Assembly (NCBI GenBank): GCA_902794395.1
Contig: CADBHB010000008.1
Coordinates: 53,688 to 117,687 of the forward strand
Direction: 5' to 3'
Source of the DNA: an uncultured Ruminococcus sp.
Lineage (GTDB): Bacteria > Bacillota > Clostridia > Oscillospirales > Acutalibacteraceae
DNA: 64,000 nt
This document shows, piece by piece, positions 1 through 7,217 of the stretch. The position numbers and the translations under genes are program-made. Under the pieces are notes generated by a model. The model worked only from the letters and a program-made list of their open reading frames with translations, was not told where the DNA came from and ran no database searches. Position 1 is the stretch's first letter; each line of letters opens with the position of its first letter.

Positions 1-34
1 AGAAGAATTATTGTGCATGTTGTGCAAGAGAAAG

Positions 35-76
35 CGGAGTTGTTTGGGCAGTTTATATGAACAACTCCGTTTTTTA
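35..76 (+). terminator. Intrinsic terminator of an upstream gene
   Basis: Stem CGGAGTTGTT (35-44) pairs with AACAACTCCG (60-69) and is followed by TTTTTT. It presumably ends a rightward gene lying before the window. Confidence 0.8.
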
Positions 77-85
77 TTTCTCCTA

Positions 86-113
86 TTGAAATTTCGGCAG
101 GATTTGGTATAAT
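86..113 (+). promoter_or_regulatory. Sigma-A type promoter of the M23 peptidase gene
   Basis: TTGAAA (86-91), 16 bp spacer, TATAAT (108-113). It is the only good promoter match between the upstream terminator and the ATG at 170. Confidence 0.7.
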
Positions 114-128
114 GATTGTCGGAAGGTT

Positions 129-145
129 TGTTACAGAATTGTAAC
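129..145 (+). promoter_or_regulatory. WalR-like box (TGTTAC-N5-TGTAAC)
   Basis: TGTTAC (129-134) and TGTAAC (140-145), five bases apart, match the published WalR/YycF consensus TGTWAH-N5-TGTWAH. The gene behind it is an M23 cell-wall hydrolase, the class of gene WalR controls in Bacillus and Staphylococcus. The box lies about 10 bp after the expected transcription start, which would suit repression better than activation. That this organism has WalR is inferred, not seen. Confidence 0.45.
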
Positions 146-169
146 GGTTAATTGAAATGGAGAAATAAA

Positions 170-1576
170 ATGAGAAAAAAAGATGAAGAATTAAAGTTCA
201 TCGGCATCGACGGCTTTGAGGAGATCGAATCCATCGCGCCCCAACGGGTGAAGCCCCATGAACAGAAACCGAAGTCAAAACAAAAATCACGACACGCCGC
301 CAAGCCTGACTTCAAGGCGGCAGCGGCAACGCTGGGCAGCAAGCTGCGCCCGTCAAAAACCAAGCAGCAGCCCATCCACTCCGCTGAGGGACAGCGCGAC
401 AGCAAGGTATATAAAAAGAGAGCTGTGCTGGCAGTCGCGGCGACCGTGACAGCGGCGATGCTCTCACTCGCTACAGCGGCGAGCGCGCTTGACGGCAGCT
501 CGTCCCCCAAAAACACCAAACAGCCTGCGGGCAAGACCAATCTTTCCGCCACGCAGGACACTCCCGTTATGCAGAACGCCGCTTCCGCAAAGAAGCAGCA
601 GGGCAGCTCGGCGCTGTACATCGACGGCAAGCTGATAGGCGCGGCAGAGGACGGCAACGCCCTGCAGGCGGCGCTTGACCGAGTGCTCGCCGACGCAAAG
701 GCGGGCTACGACGATACCACCACCACGGAATTTGCCGGCAAGGTAGAGCTAAAGCCCTACAGCGGCGGCAACTTCGAGAGCGTCGAGGCGATAATGGCAA
801 AGGCGGACGGCAAGCTTTCCGTAAAGCTTGAGACCGACTGGAGCTATGAAACCGAAACCGACTTCAAAACCGAGACCGAGTACGACAGCAGTCAGTCCTC
901 GGATTACGAGGTAGTTATACAAGAGGGCGTACCCGGCAAAAGCCGTATGACTATCCGCCTTACCTATATCGACGGTATGCAGACCGACGCGGTGATCACC
1001 GAAGAAAAGGTAATAAGCGAGCCTGTAAACGAGAAAAAGATAGTCGGTTCTGCCGACGGCATCCCCGTTGAGGAAGACGACGCGGACGAGGACAGCGACA
1101 CCTACACCGCAGACACCTCCTATGAGGACAACTCCTACGAGGACGACAGCGACAGCAGCGACAGCAGCGACGGCGCTTCTTACGGCGCTGCGACAGGCGG
1201 CTTTATGTGGCCTGTCCCCCACACCCACAACATCACCAGCCTGATGGAATGGCGCTGGGGCAGGATGCACAACGGCATTGACATCGCGGGCGGCGGCGAC
1301 TACGGCATGCCCTTTGTCGCTTCCGACGGCGGCACGGTTATCTGGGCAGGCAACGACGGCGGCGGCTACGGCAACTACGTGATGATCGACCACGGCAACG
1401 GCTACATCACCGTTTACGGTCACGCCAGCGAGCTTTGCTGCTACACCGGTCAGTATGTCAGCCAGGGTGAGACCATCGGTTTGATCGGCTCCACCGGCAA
1501 CTCCACCGGACCTCACCTCCACTTTGAGATCAGACTCAACGGCGCTTATCAGGACCCGCTGGGATATGTTTCTTAA
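170..1576 (+). CDS. Membrane-anchored M23 peptidoglycan endopeptidase with G5-like domain
   Basis: The protein is about 468 residues. A basic, Lys/Gln-rich cytoplasmic N-terminus leads into one hydrophobic segment (about residues 82-105), so the rest is outside the cell. A G5-like domain (about 235-295) and an Asp/Ser-rich linker precede a C-terminal LytM/M23 domain. That domain carries the zinc motifs HNGID and HLHFE, both intact, so D,D- or D,L-endopeptidase activity on peptidoglycan is expected. I chose the ATG at 170 because GGAGA lies six bases before it; an in-frame TTG at 152 has no ribosome site. The stop codon TAA lies inside the terminal inverted repeat of a short mobile-element-like repeat. 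The family and extracellular orientation are well supported; the exact bond cleaved is unknown. Confidence 0.9.
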   Translation: MRKKDEELKFIGIDGFEEIESIAPQRVKPHEQKPKSKQKSRHAAKPDFKAAAATLGSKLRPSKTKQQPIHSAEGQRDSKVYKKRAVLAVAATVTAAMLSLATAASALDGSSSPKNTKQPAGKTNLSATQDTPVMQNAASAKKQQGSSALYIDGKLIGAAEDGNALQAALDRVLADAKAGYDDTTTTEFAGKVELKPYSGGNFESVEAIMAKADGKLSVKLETDWSYETETDFKTETEYDSSQSSDYEVVIQEGVPGKSRMTIRLTYIDGMQTDAVITEEKVISEPVNEKKIVGSADGIPVEEDDADEDSDTYTADTSYEDNSYEDDSDSSDSSDGASYGAATGGFMWPVPHTHNITSLMEWRWGRMHNGIDIAGGGDYGMPFVASDGGTVIWAGNDGGGYGNYVMIDHGNGYITVYGHASELCCYTGQYVSQGETIGLIGSTGNSTGPHLHFEIRLNGAYQDPLGYVS

Positions 1577-1764
1577 GGCAATACCGCACAATTCAGGTGT
1601 GCGGATTGCGAAGTAAGATTTTTCGTCAGGGTGCACAAACAAATTGAGGTAAGGCTGACGCCTTGCCGAGAGTAAGGCTGACGCCTTGCCGAGATTTTTT
1701 GGGCAGGCTGACGGAACAATACTCAAGCAAGGCGTGCGCCGCGAATTGTGCGGTGTTGCCTTAA
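1573..1764 (+). repeat. MITE-like element, 192 bp, copy 1
   Basis: The two ends are inverted repeats of 22 bp (1573-1594 and 1743-1764) with one mismatch; the outer part reads TTAAGGCAA. The interior shares blocks with a second, shorter copy at 63132-63246, including TTTTTGGGCAG and GCAAGCAAGGCGTGCGCC. There is no coding capacity. The left end also folds into a CCGCACA/TGTGCGG hairpin (1584-1604). Confidence 0.75.
1649..1694 (+). repeat. 23 bp tandem duplication inside the MITE-like element
   Basis: Two adjacent identical 23 bp units (1649-1671 and 1672-1694), each holding AAGGCTGACGCCTTGCCGAG. Each unit contains its own small dyad (AAGGC/GCCTT). The duplication is absent from the copy at 63 kb. 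Confidence 0.8.
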
Positions 1765-1783
1765 ATAGTTCAGAGTTTAGTAT

Positions 1784-1830
1784 AAGGCTTCCGCTTACGG
1801 AAAACCCCGTAGGCGGAAGCCTTTTGTTTT
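1784..1830 (+). terminator. Intrinsic terminator after the M23 gene
   Basis: Long stem AAGGCTTCCGC...GCGGAAGCCTT (1784-1823) followed by TTGTTTT. It lies between convergent genes and may serve both strands. Confidence 0.75.
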
Positions 1831-1881
1831 GCCGCAGCGCTGTTGATCGGAGCGAAGCGACCCTTTACGCTTCGCTCTCGA

Positions 1882-2064
1882 CTACTTGAACATATACTTC
1901 GCCGTGTCGGCAACGTCATTCATAGTATGCTTGGCGCGGCTGATTTTTTTGCGGATCTTCGGGTTTTCATCGGCGGCGGACTTTCCCGCGTAGCCCAAGC
2001 AGGCGCCCGCTATCATACCTACCGCGACTCCCTTTACCATGTTCATCATAGGACTTTTGCTCAT
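1882..2064 (-). CDS. Small YtxH-like membrane protein
   Basis: This 60-residue protein has a glycine-rich hydrophobic stretch (about residues 10-28: MVKGVAVGMIAGACLGYAG) followed by a charged helix. That layout is typical of the many YtxH-like or glycine-zipper stress proteins of Firmicutes. The function is unknown. GAGGGG lies a few bases before the ATG, which supports the start. It is divergent from trmL and convergent with the M23 gene, and appears to be transcribed alone. Confidence 0.6.
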   Translation of the reverse strand: MSKSPMMNMVKGVAVGMIAGACLGYAGKSAADENPKIRKKISRAKHTMNDVADTAKYMFK

Positions 2065-2170
2065 AGGATCACCCCTCGTTGTTGAATTTGCAATTTGCCA
2101 CTTGCTAAATTAGTGTTTACGGTTTAAAATAGAATAAATCTGTAAAATTTTTTAAAAGGAATGAAACATC

Positions 2171-2683
2171 ATGCCGACATTGAATTTGGTTTTGGTAGAG
2201 CCGGAGATACCGCAGAATACCGGCAACATCGCGCGCACCTGCGCCGCCACGGGCGCTCGGCTGCACATCGTAAAGCCCATGGGTTTTACCATCGACGACC
2301 GCAAGCTAAAGCGCGCGGGGCTGGATTACTGGTATCTGCTTGACATCACCTACTACGAAAGCCTAAGCGAGTTTTTTGAAAAAAACAAGGGTGCTTCCTT
2401 TTACTTTTTCTCAACCAAGGGCACCCATGTATACAGCGACGTGCAATTCCCCGACAACTGCTTTTTGCTGTTCGGCAAGGAGACCCGCGGGCTGCCCGAG
2501 CACGTGCTTATGGAGCACCCCGACGAGACCCTGCGCCTGCCAATGATAAGCGAGGCGCGCAGCCTTAACCTCTCAAACTCCGTGGCGATAGCCGCCTATG
2601 AGGTGCTGCGGCAGTGGGGTTTTCCCGAGCTGCAAAACAAGGGCGAGCTGCACCGTCACAAATGGGCGGATGCGGCTAAGTGA
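2171..2683 (+). CDS. trmL: tRNA (cytidine/uridine-34 2'-O)-methyltransferase TrmL
   Basis: The 170-residue SPOUT methyltransferase matches the full length of TrmL. The motif LVEPEIPQNTGNIARTCA at the N-terminus, LLFGKETRGLP in the middle and the C-terminal NLSNSVAIAAYEVLRQ form the trefoil-knot S-adenosylmethionine site. The enzyme methylates the 2'-OH of the wobble base of tRNA-Leu isoacceptors in the cytoplasm. AAAAGGA ends about 10 bases before the ATG. It stands alone ahead of pgk, which has its own promoter. Confidence 0.92.
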   Translation: MPTLNLVLVEPEIPQNTGNIARTCAATGARLHIVKPMGFTIDDRKLKRAGLDYWYLLDITYYESLSEFFEKNKGASFYFFSTKGTHVYSDVQFPDNCFLLFGKETRGLPEHVLMEHPDETLRLPMISEARSLNLSNSVAIAAYEVLRQWGFPELQNKGELHRHKWADAAK

Positions 2684-2743
2684 TGTGCGGCGCTTAACGC
2701 GTGCGCCTAAGTAAAAATCCCGTTAAAAATCTAACAAATCCCC

Positions 2744-2772
2744 TTGCGAAATTCGGTAAAATATACTATAAT
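2744..2772 (+). promoter_or_regulatory. Promoter of pgk
   Basis: TTGCGA (2744-2749), 17 bp, TATAAT (2767-2772). It is located 62 bp before the pgk start codon in an AT-rich stretch. Confidence 0.75.
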
Positions 2773-2833
2773 ATAAATGACTGTAAAATATTTCATTTTA
2801 CAAATCTCTGAAAAACGAAAGGATGTTTTTACT

Positions 2834-4057
2834 ATGCAGCTCAACAAAGTATCTGTTGACGACATCAACGTAAAGGGCAAAAAAGTGCTCGTGCGCGTTG
2901 ACTTCAACGTGCCCCTCAAGGAGGGCGTTATCACCAACGACAACCGCATCACCGCGGCTCTGCCCACTATCAAGAAACTCATCGCCGACGGCGGCAAAGT
3001 TATCCTCTGCTCTCACCTTGGCAAGCCCAAGAACGGTCCCGAGGACAAGTTCAGCCTGGCTCCCGTAGCGGTTCGTCTTTCCGAGCTTCTCGGTCAGGAT
3101 GTTGTATTCGCCAATGACGACGAGGTCGTGGGCGAAAACGCCAAGAAGGCTGTTGCCGAAATGAAGGACGGCGACGTGGTTCTGCTCCAGAATACCCGCT
3201 TCAGAAAAGAAGAGACCAAGAATCTTGAGCCCTTCTCCGAGGAGCTGGCTTCTCTGGCGGAAGTATTCGTAATGGACGCCTTCGGCTCCGCTCACCGCGC
3301 CCACTGCTCCACCGCGGGCGTTACCGACCATATCAAGGACACCGCTGTAGGCTACCTGATGCAGAAGGAGATCGACTTCCTCGGCAACGCGGTCGAGAAT
3401 CCCGTTCGTCCCTTCGTTGCCATCCTCGGCGGCGCAAAGGTAGCGGACAAGCTCAACGTTATCTCCAACCTCCTCGAGAAGTGCGACACCCTCATCATCG
3501 GCGGCGGCATGGCTTACACCTTCCTCAAGGCTCAGGGCAAAGAGGTCGGCAAGTCAGAGGTCGGCAAGTCCCTCGTTGACGACACCAAGATCGACTACTG
3601 CAAGGACATGATTAAAAAGGCTGAGGAGCTGGGCAAGCAGCTGCTTCTCCCCGTTGACACCACCATCGCGGCGTCCTTCCCCGATCCCATCGACGCTCCC
3701 ATCGAAGTGCAGAACGTAGACGTTGACGCTATCCCCGCAGACATGGAGGGTCTGGACATCGGCACCAAAACTCAGGAGCTGTTCGCGGAAGCCGTAAAGA
3801 ACGCCAAGACCGTTGTTTGGAACGGACCCATGGGCGTGTTTGAGAACCCCACCCTCGCGGCAGGCACCATCGCTGTGGCAAAGGCGCTGGCTGAGACCGA
3901 CGCTACCACCATCATCGGCGGCGGCGACAGCGCGGCGGCGGTAATCCAGCTCGGCTTCGCTGACAAGATGAGCCACATCTCCACCGGCGGCGGCGCTTCT
4001 CTCGAGTATCTCGAAGGCAAGACCCTGCCCGGCATCGCGGTCATCGCCGACAAATAA
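2834..4057 (+). CDS. pgk: Phosphoglycerate kinase
   Basis: The 407-residue protein has the family's usual length. The N-terminal [12 protein letters not shown], the substrate Arg region [20 protein letters not shown] and the nucleotide loop GGGDSAAAV are all present. It transfers phosphate from 1,3-bisphosphoglycerate to ADP in glycolysis. The reading frame is open further upstream to 2777, but [10 protein letters not shown] at 2834 matches the family N-terminus and GAAAGGA lies 11 bases before it. It heads a glycolytic group with tpiA and gpmI, all rightward. Codon use is strongly biased to C/G third positions, as expected for a highly expressed gene. Confidence 0.97.
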   Translation: MQLNKVSVDDINVKGKKVLVRVDFNVPLKEGVITNDNRITAALPTIKKLIADGGKVILCSHLGKPKNGPEDKFSLAPVAVRLSELLGQDVVFANDDEVVGENAKKAVAEMKDGDVVLLQNTRFRKEETKNLEPFSEELASLAEVFVMDAFGSAHRAHCSTAGVTDHIKDTAVGYLMQKEIDFLGNAVENPVRPFVAILGGAKVADKLNVISNLLEKCDTLIIGGGMAYTFLKAQGKEVGKSEVGKSLVDDTKIDYCKDMIKKAEELGKQLLLPVDTTIAASFPDPIDAPIEVQNVDVDAIPADMEGLDIGTKTQELFAEAVKNAKTVVWNGPMGVFENPTLAAGTIAVAKALAETDATTIIGGGDSAAAVIQLGFADKMSHISTGGGASLEYLEGKTLPGIAVIADK

Positions 4058-4182
4058 GCAACAAGTTTTGCATAAGCGCGCCCTTGGAACGCAGCGTCGG
4101 CAGACAGCGCTAATAACGGCGCGTCACACCGCAAACCCGACCGGGCGTGCGATCGAATATGACCTATTAATCGTTTACCCCG

Positions 4183-4225
4183 TAGGGGCGACCCTTGCGG
4201 TCGTCCCTATGTTTTATTTATTTTT
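4183..4225 (+). terminator. Hairpin with T-rich tail between pgk and tpiA
   Basis: TAGGGGCGACC (4183-4193) pairs with GGTCGTCCCTA (4199-4209) around a five-base loop and is followed by TGTTTTATTTATTTTT. I see no good promoter between it and tpiA, so it may act as a partial terminator that lowers tpiA/gpmI expression. Related GGGGCG(A/C) fragments occur at 5070-5085 and 8964-8980, so the hairpin may also belong to a dispersed repeat family. Confidence 0.6.
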
Positions 4226-4243
4226 CTTGAAAGGAACAATACT

Positions 4244-5011
4244 ATGGATAAAGCAAAAAGAAAAGCCATTATCGCGGGCAACTGGAAAATGAACAAGACT
4301 CCCAAGGAAGCCACCGAGCTGCTGGGCGCCATCAAGCCTCTGGTAGCGGACGCGGACTGCGAGGTCATCGCCTGCGTGCCCTATGTTGACCTTGCCGCGG
4401 CTGTAGAAGCGACCGCCGGCACCAACATCAAGATCGGCGCGGAGAACTGCCACTGGGCGGAGAGCGGCGCTTTTACAGGCGAGATCAGCACCGGTATGCT
4501 CAAGGAAGTCGGCGCTGAGTACGTGGTGCTCGGTCACAGCGAGCGCAGACAGTACTTCGGCGAGACCGACGAAACCGTCAACAAGCGCACCAAGGCGGCG
4601 CTGGCGGCGGGACTCAAGCCCATCGTCTGTGTCGGCGAGCTGCTCTGGGAGCGCGAGTGCAACATCACCGAAGAGGTGATCGCGCGTCAGATCAAGCTCG
4701 ACCTCTGGGATGTGACCGAGGAGGAGCTCAAGAACGTGGTTATCGCCTACGAGCCTGTATGGGCTATCGGCACCGGCAAGACCGCTACCGCCGACCAGGC
4801 TGAGGAGGTCTGCGCCTTTATCCGCGCCCAGCTCGCCAAGCTCTACAATCAGGACGCAGCAGACGCGGTTACAATCCAGTACGGCGGCTCCATGAACGAC
4901 GGCAACGCCGACGAGCTGCTCGGCAAGGTAAATGTAGACGGCGGTCTTATCGGCGGCGCTTCTCTGGTAGCGGAAAAGTTCGCGGCGATAGTCAAGGCAG
5001 CGTCGAAGTAA
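4244..5011 (+). CDS. tpiA: Triosephosphate isomerase
   Basis: At 255 residues this has the normal length. Catalytic elements are NWKMNK (Asn/Lys near residues 12-14), LGHSERR (His electrophile) and AYEPVWAIGTGKTA (Glu base plus flexible loop 6); the C-terminal phosphate-binding YGGSMN and GLIGGASL are intact. It interconverts dihydroxyacetone phosphate and glyceraldehyde 3-phosphate. GAAAGGA precedes the ATG. It sits 186 bp after pgk behind a hairpin and 139 bp before gpmI, forming a glycolytic cluster common in Firmicutes. Confidence 0.97.
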   Translation: MDKAKRKAIIAGNWKMNKTPKEATELLGAIKPLVADADCEVIACVPYVDLAAAVEATAGTNIKIGAENCHWAESGAFTGEISTGMLKEVGAEYVVLGHSERRQYFGETDETVNKRTKAALAAGLKPIVCVGELLWERECNITEEVIARQIKLDLWDVTEEELKNVVIAYEPVWAIGTGKTATADQAEEVCAFIRAQLAKLYNQDAADAVTIQYGGSMNDGNADELLGKVNVDGGLIGGASLVAEKFAAIVKAASK

Positions 5012-5150
5012 TTCCAAATCGGATGTTGCAGAGGTCGTTCGGCGTTCGGGCAAACGTCTCCTTGTAAGGCAAGCGCCCCTACGACATGCAACAACAACTG
5101 ACAACTTACAACCAAAAACCAAAACCAACTAACCACCGGAAAGGAAATAT
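5012..5150 (+). other. A/C-rich leader before gpmI
   Basis: After a decayed GGCAAGCGCCCCTACGAC fragment, bases 5088-5140 consist almost only of A and C on this strand (CAACAACAACTGACAAC and similar). An A/C-rich leader should be single-stranded in RNA. A comparable stretch precedes the second ABC gene at 8979-9040. No promoter is recognised here. Confidence 0.5.
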
Positions 5151-6671
5151 ATGACAAAGCCTTTAGTATTAATGATTCTCGACGGCTTCGGCTGCGGCAA
5201 AAAGGGTGAGGAAGCGGCAAACGCCATTCTCGCCGCCGACACGCCCAATATAGACAGGCTGTTTGCCGAGAATCCGCTGACACAGATCGGCGCTTCCGGC
5301 ATGGACGTCGGTCTGCCTGACGGGCAGATGGGCAACAGCGAAGTGGGTCACACCAACATCGGCGCGGGCAGAATAGTTTATCAGGAGCTGACCCGCATTA
5401 CAAAAACCATCAACGACGACAAGCTCAAGGACAACGAGGAGATAGTCGCGGCGATCGACAACGCCCTGCAAAACAACAGCGACCTGCACCTTATGGGTCT
5501 GCTCTCCCCCGGCGGCGTTCACAGCCACAACACCCACCTTTACGGCATTTTGGAGCTTTGCAAGAAAAAAGGACTGCAAAATGTTTACATCCACGCCTTC
5601 CTCGACGGACGTGACGTGCCGCCCTCAAGCGCGGCGGAATATGTAGCCGACGCGGTGAAGGAGTGCGAAAAGATAGGCGTGGGCAAAATAGCCACCGTAA
5701 TGGGCAGATACTACGCCATGGACAGAGATAACCGCTGGGAGCGCGTGGAAAAAGCCTATGCCGCGCTGGTATACGGCGAGGGCGTAGAAGCCGACTGTCC
5801 CGTACAGGCGGTGCGCGACAGCTACGCAAACGGCGTTACCGACGAGTTCGTCATACCCATCGTGGTCAAGGGCGGAGCAACCATCAAGCCCAACGACAGC
5901 GTGATATTCTACAACTTCCGACCCGACCGTGCGCGTGAGATAACCCGCACCCTCGTAGACGAGGATTTCAGCGGATTTGAGCGCCGCAACGGCTTCTTCC
6001 CGCTGTACTATGTCTGCATGACGCAGTACGACGCCACCATGCCCAACGTGCACATCGCCTTCAAGCCGCAGACGCTGAAAAACACCATGGGCGAGTATAT
6101 GTCTGCCCTGGGCAAAAAGCAGCTGCGCATAGCCGAAACCGAGAAGTACGCCCATGTGACCTTCTTCTTCAACGGCGGCGTAGAGAAGGTTTACGACGGC
6201 GAGGACAGGATATTGGTCAAGTCTCCCGCTGTAGCTACCTACGACCTCCAGCCCGAAATGAGCGCCTATGAGGTCAAGGATAAGCTCGTTGACGCCATCC
6301 GCAGCGGCGTTTACGACATGATCATCCTCAACTTCGCCAACTGCGACATGGTCGGTCACACCGGCGTGTTCGAGGCGGCTGTAAAGGCGGTCGAGGCGGT
6401 TGACGACTGTGTGGGTCAGGTGGTAAATGCCATCCGCGAAATGGGCGGCGTGGCGATAATAACCGCCGACCACGGCAACGCCGACAAGATGATAGACGAG
6501 GACGGCGAACCCTTTACCGCGCACACCACCAACCCCGTGCCCTTCTGCGTCATCGGATACGACTGCAAGCTCCGCGAGGGCGGCGTGCTGGCGGATATAG
6601 CACCCACCATGATCCGCATTATGGACATCCCTCAGCCCGAGGAAATGACCGGCAAATCCATCATCATCTGA
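5151..6671 (+). CDS. gpmI: 2,3-bisphosphoglycerate-independent phosphoglycerate mutase
   Basis: This 506-residue enzyme of the alkaline phosphatase superfamily needs Mn2+ and interconverts 3- and 2-phosphoglycerate. MILDGFG holds the first metal ligand and GQMGNSEVGH carries the catalytic serine (about residue 62). HAFLDGRDVPP, NCDMVGHTG and ITADHGNADKM supply substrate and metal ligands. GGAAAGG lies seven bases before the ATG. It is the last gene of the pgk-tpiA-gpmI group; a strong terminator follows directly. Confidence 0.97.
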   Translation: MTKPLVLMILDGFGCGKKGEEAANAILAADTPNIDRLFAENPLTQIGASGMDVGLPDGQMGNSEVGHTNIGAGRIVYQELTRITKTINDDKLKDNEEIVAAIDNALQNNSDLHLMGLLSPGGVHSHNTHLYGILELCKKKGLQNVYIHAFLDGRDVPPSSAAEYVADAVKECEKIGVGKIATVMGRYYAMDRDNRWERVEKAYAALVYGEGVEADCPVQAVRDSYANGVTDEFVIPIVVKGGATIKPNDSVIFYNFRPDRAREITRTLVDEDFSGFERRNGFFPLYYVCMTQYDATMPNVHIAFKPQTLKNTMGEYMSALGKKQLRIAETEKYAHVTFFFNGGVEKVYDGEDRILVKSPAVATYDLQPEMSAYEVKDKLVDAIRSGVYDMIILNFANCDMVGHTGVFEAAVKAVEAVDDCVGQVVNAIREMGGVAIITADHGNADKMIDEDGEPFTAHTTNPVPFCVIGYDCKLREGGVLADIAPTMIRIMDIPQPEEMTGKSIII

Positions 6672-6683
6672 TAAATAAAGTTC

Positions 6684-6716
6684 AAGAGCGCTCTGCTTTA
6701 ACAGGGCGCTCTTTTA
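6684..6716 (+). terminator. Intrinsic terminator after gpmI
   Basis: AAGAGCGCTCTG (6684-6695) pairs with CAGGGCGCTCTT (6702-6713), followed by TTTT. Confidence 0.9.
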
Positions 6717-6741
6717 ATTTACGATCAACAACAAAACCAAA

Positions 6742-7080
6742 TTTGGTGGAAGCAAGGTGGCGGTTTGGTGGAAGCAATAAGCTCTGCCTCCCACAAGGGC
6801 TGCTCGCAAAAATGGCTTATCTATGCGGTTTTTGGGACTTTGGGTGGCAGTTGGTGGAAGAAGTGGAGGTTTTTTCAACTCTCTATATATACTTTATATA
6901 CCCCACACTCTACTACTCCCCTCTAATACATACCCTACAAACTTTTCAAATCTTTCTAAGAAATTCATTTTACTTCCACTTCTTCCACCAAACCCCTAAA
7001 AACGGCTTGGCTATGCGGTTTTTCGTGGTGGAAGTACTCGAAATCACTTCCACCTTGCTTCCACCGGCTGCCACCAAAAT
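6742..7080. repeat. Iteron-like GGTGGAAG repeats bounded by a 16 bp inverted repeat
   Basis: This gene-free stretch holds at least four GGTGGAAG copies on the + strand (6745, 6767, 6853, 7027) and at least three CTTCCACC copies on the - strand (6982, 7047, 7058). GGTGGAAGCAAGGTGG (6745-6760) is perfectly inverted at 7050-7065. CTATGCGGTTTTT occurs twice in direct orientation (6821 and 7011). The centre (6870-6970) is AT-rich with pyrimidine runs. No plausible protein is encoded. It resembles a replication or partition site, or the end of a lost integrated element. Confidence 0.6.
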
Positions 7081-7098
7081 CGCAGTGTATTTTCAAAT

Positions 7099-7123
7099 TG
7101 GTGACACCTGCGGGACTTGAACC
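7099..7123 (-). other. Orphan 3' end of a tRNA gene (possible attachment-site remnant)
   Basis: Read on the - strand, these 25 bases begin with GGTTCAAGTCCCGC and end in CACCA, as the T-loop, 3' T-stem, acceptor strand and CCA of a tRNA gene do. The 5' T-stem strand does not pair with it and no D-arm or matching acceptor strand precedes it, so it is not a working tRNA. Integrative elements commonly recombine at exactly this part of tRNA genes, so it could be an att core left by an element. That reading is inference. Confidence 0.5.
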
Positions 7124-7157
7124 AATCATCAAGCGATTATAAGTCGCAAAACAACGC

Positions 7158-7186
7158 TTGAAGTCGCGTATAAAATGGTGTACAAT
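7158..7186 (+). promoter_or_regulatory. Promoter of the ABC exporter operon
   Basis: TTGAAG (7158-7163), 17 bp, TACAAT (7181-7186), 31 bp before the start codon. Confidence 0.7.
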
Positions 7187-7217
7187 AAGGACAGAATAAA
7201 CCTAAAGGACAGGTAAC

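Noticed and set aside
749-1726. Long antisense frame opposite the M23 gene; similar long frames at 10493-11761, 13209-14420 and 50051-51367
   Set aside because: They are products of GC-biased codon use on the real strand: no ribosome sites, odd composition and full overlap with well-recognised genes.
4058-4243. Riboswitch or small gene in the pgk-tpiA gap
   Set aside because: Only one clear hairpin with a T-rich tail is seen; no known riboswitch core or coding frame with a start site fits.
6743-7120. Open frame of 125 codons in the iteron-like region
   Set aside because: It starts inside the repeats, has no ribosome site and gives a protein without sensible composition.
7099-7190. Possible tRNA on the - strand with a TAT-like anticodon loop
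   Set aside because: A GCGA/TCGC mini-stem exists, but the T-stem does not pair, the D-arm is missing and the acceptor ends match only partly.
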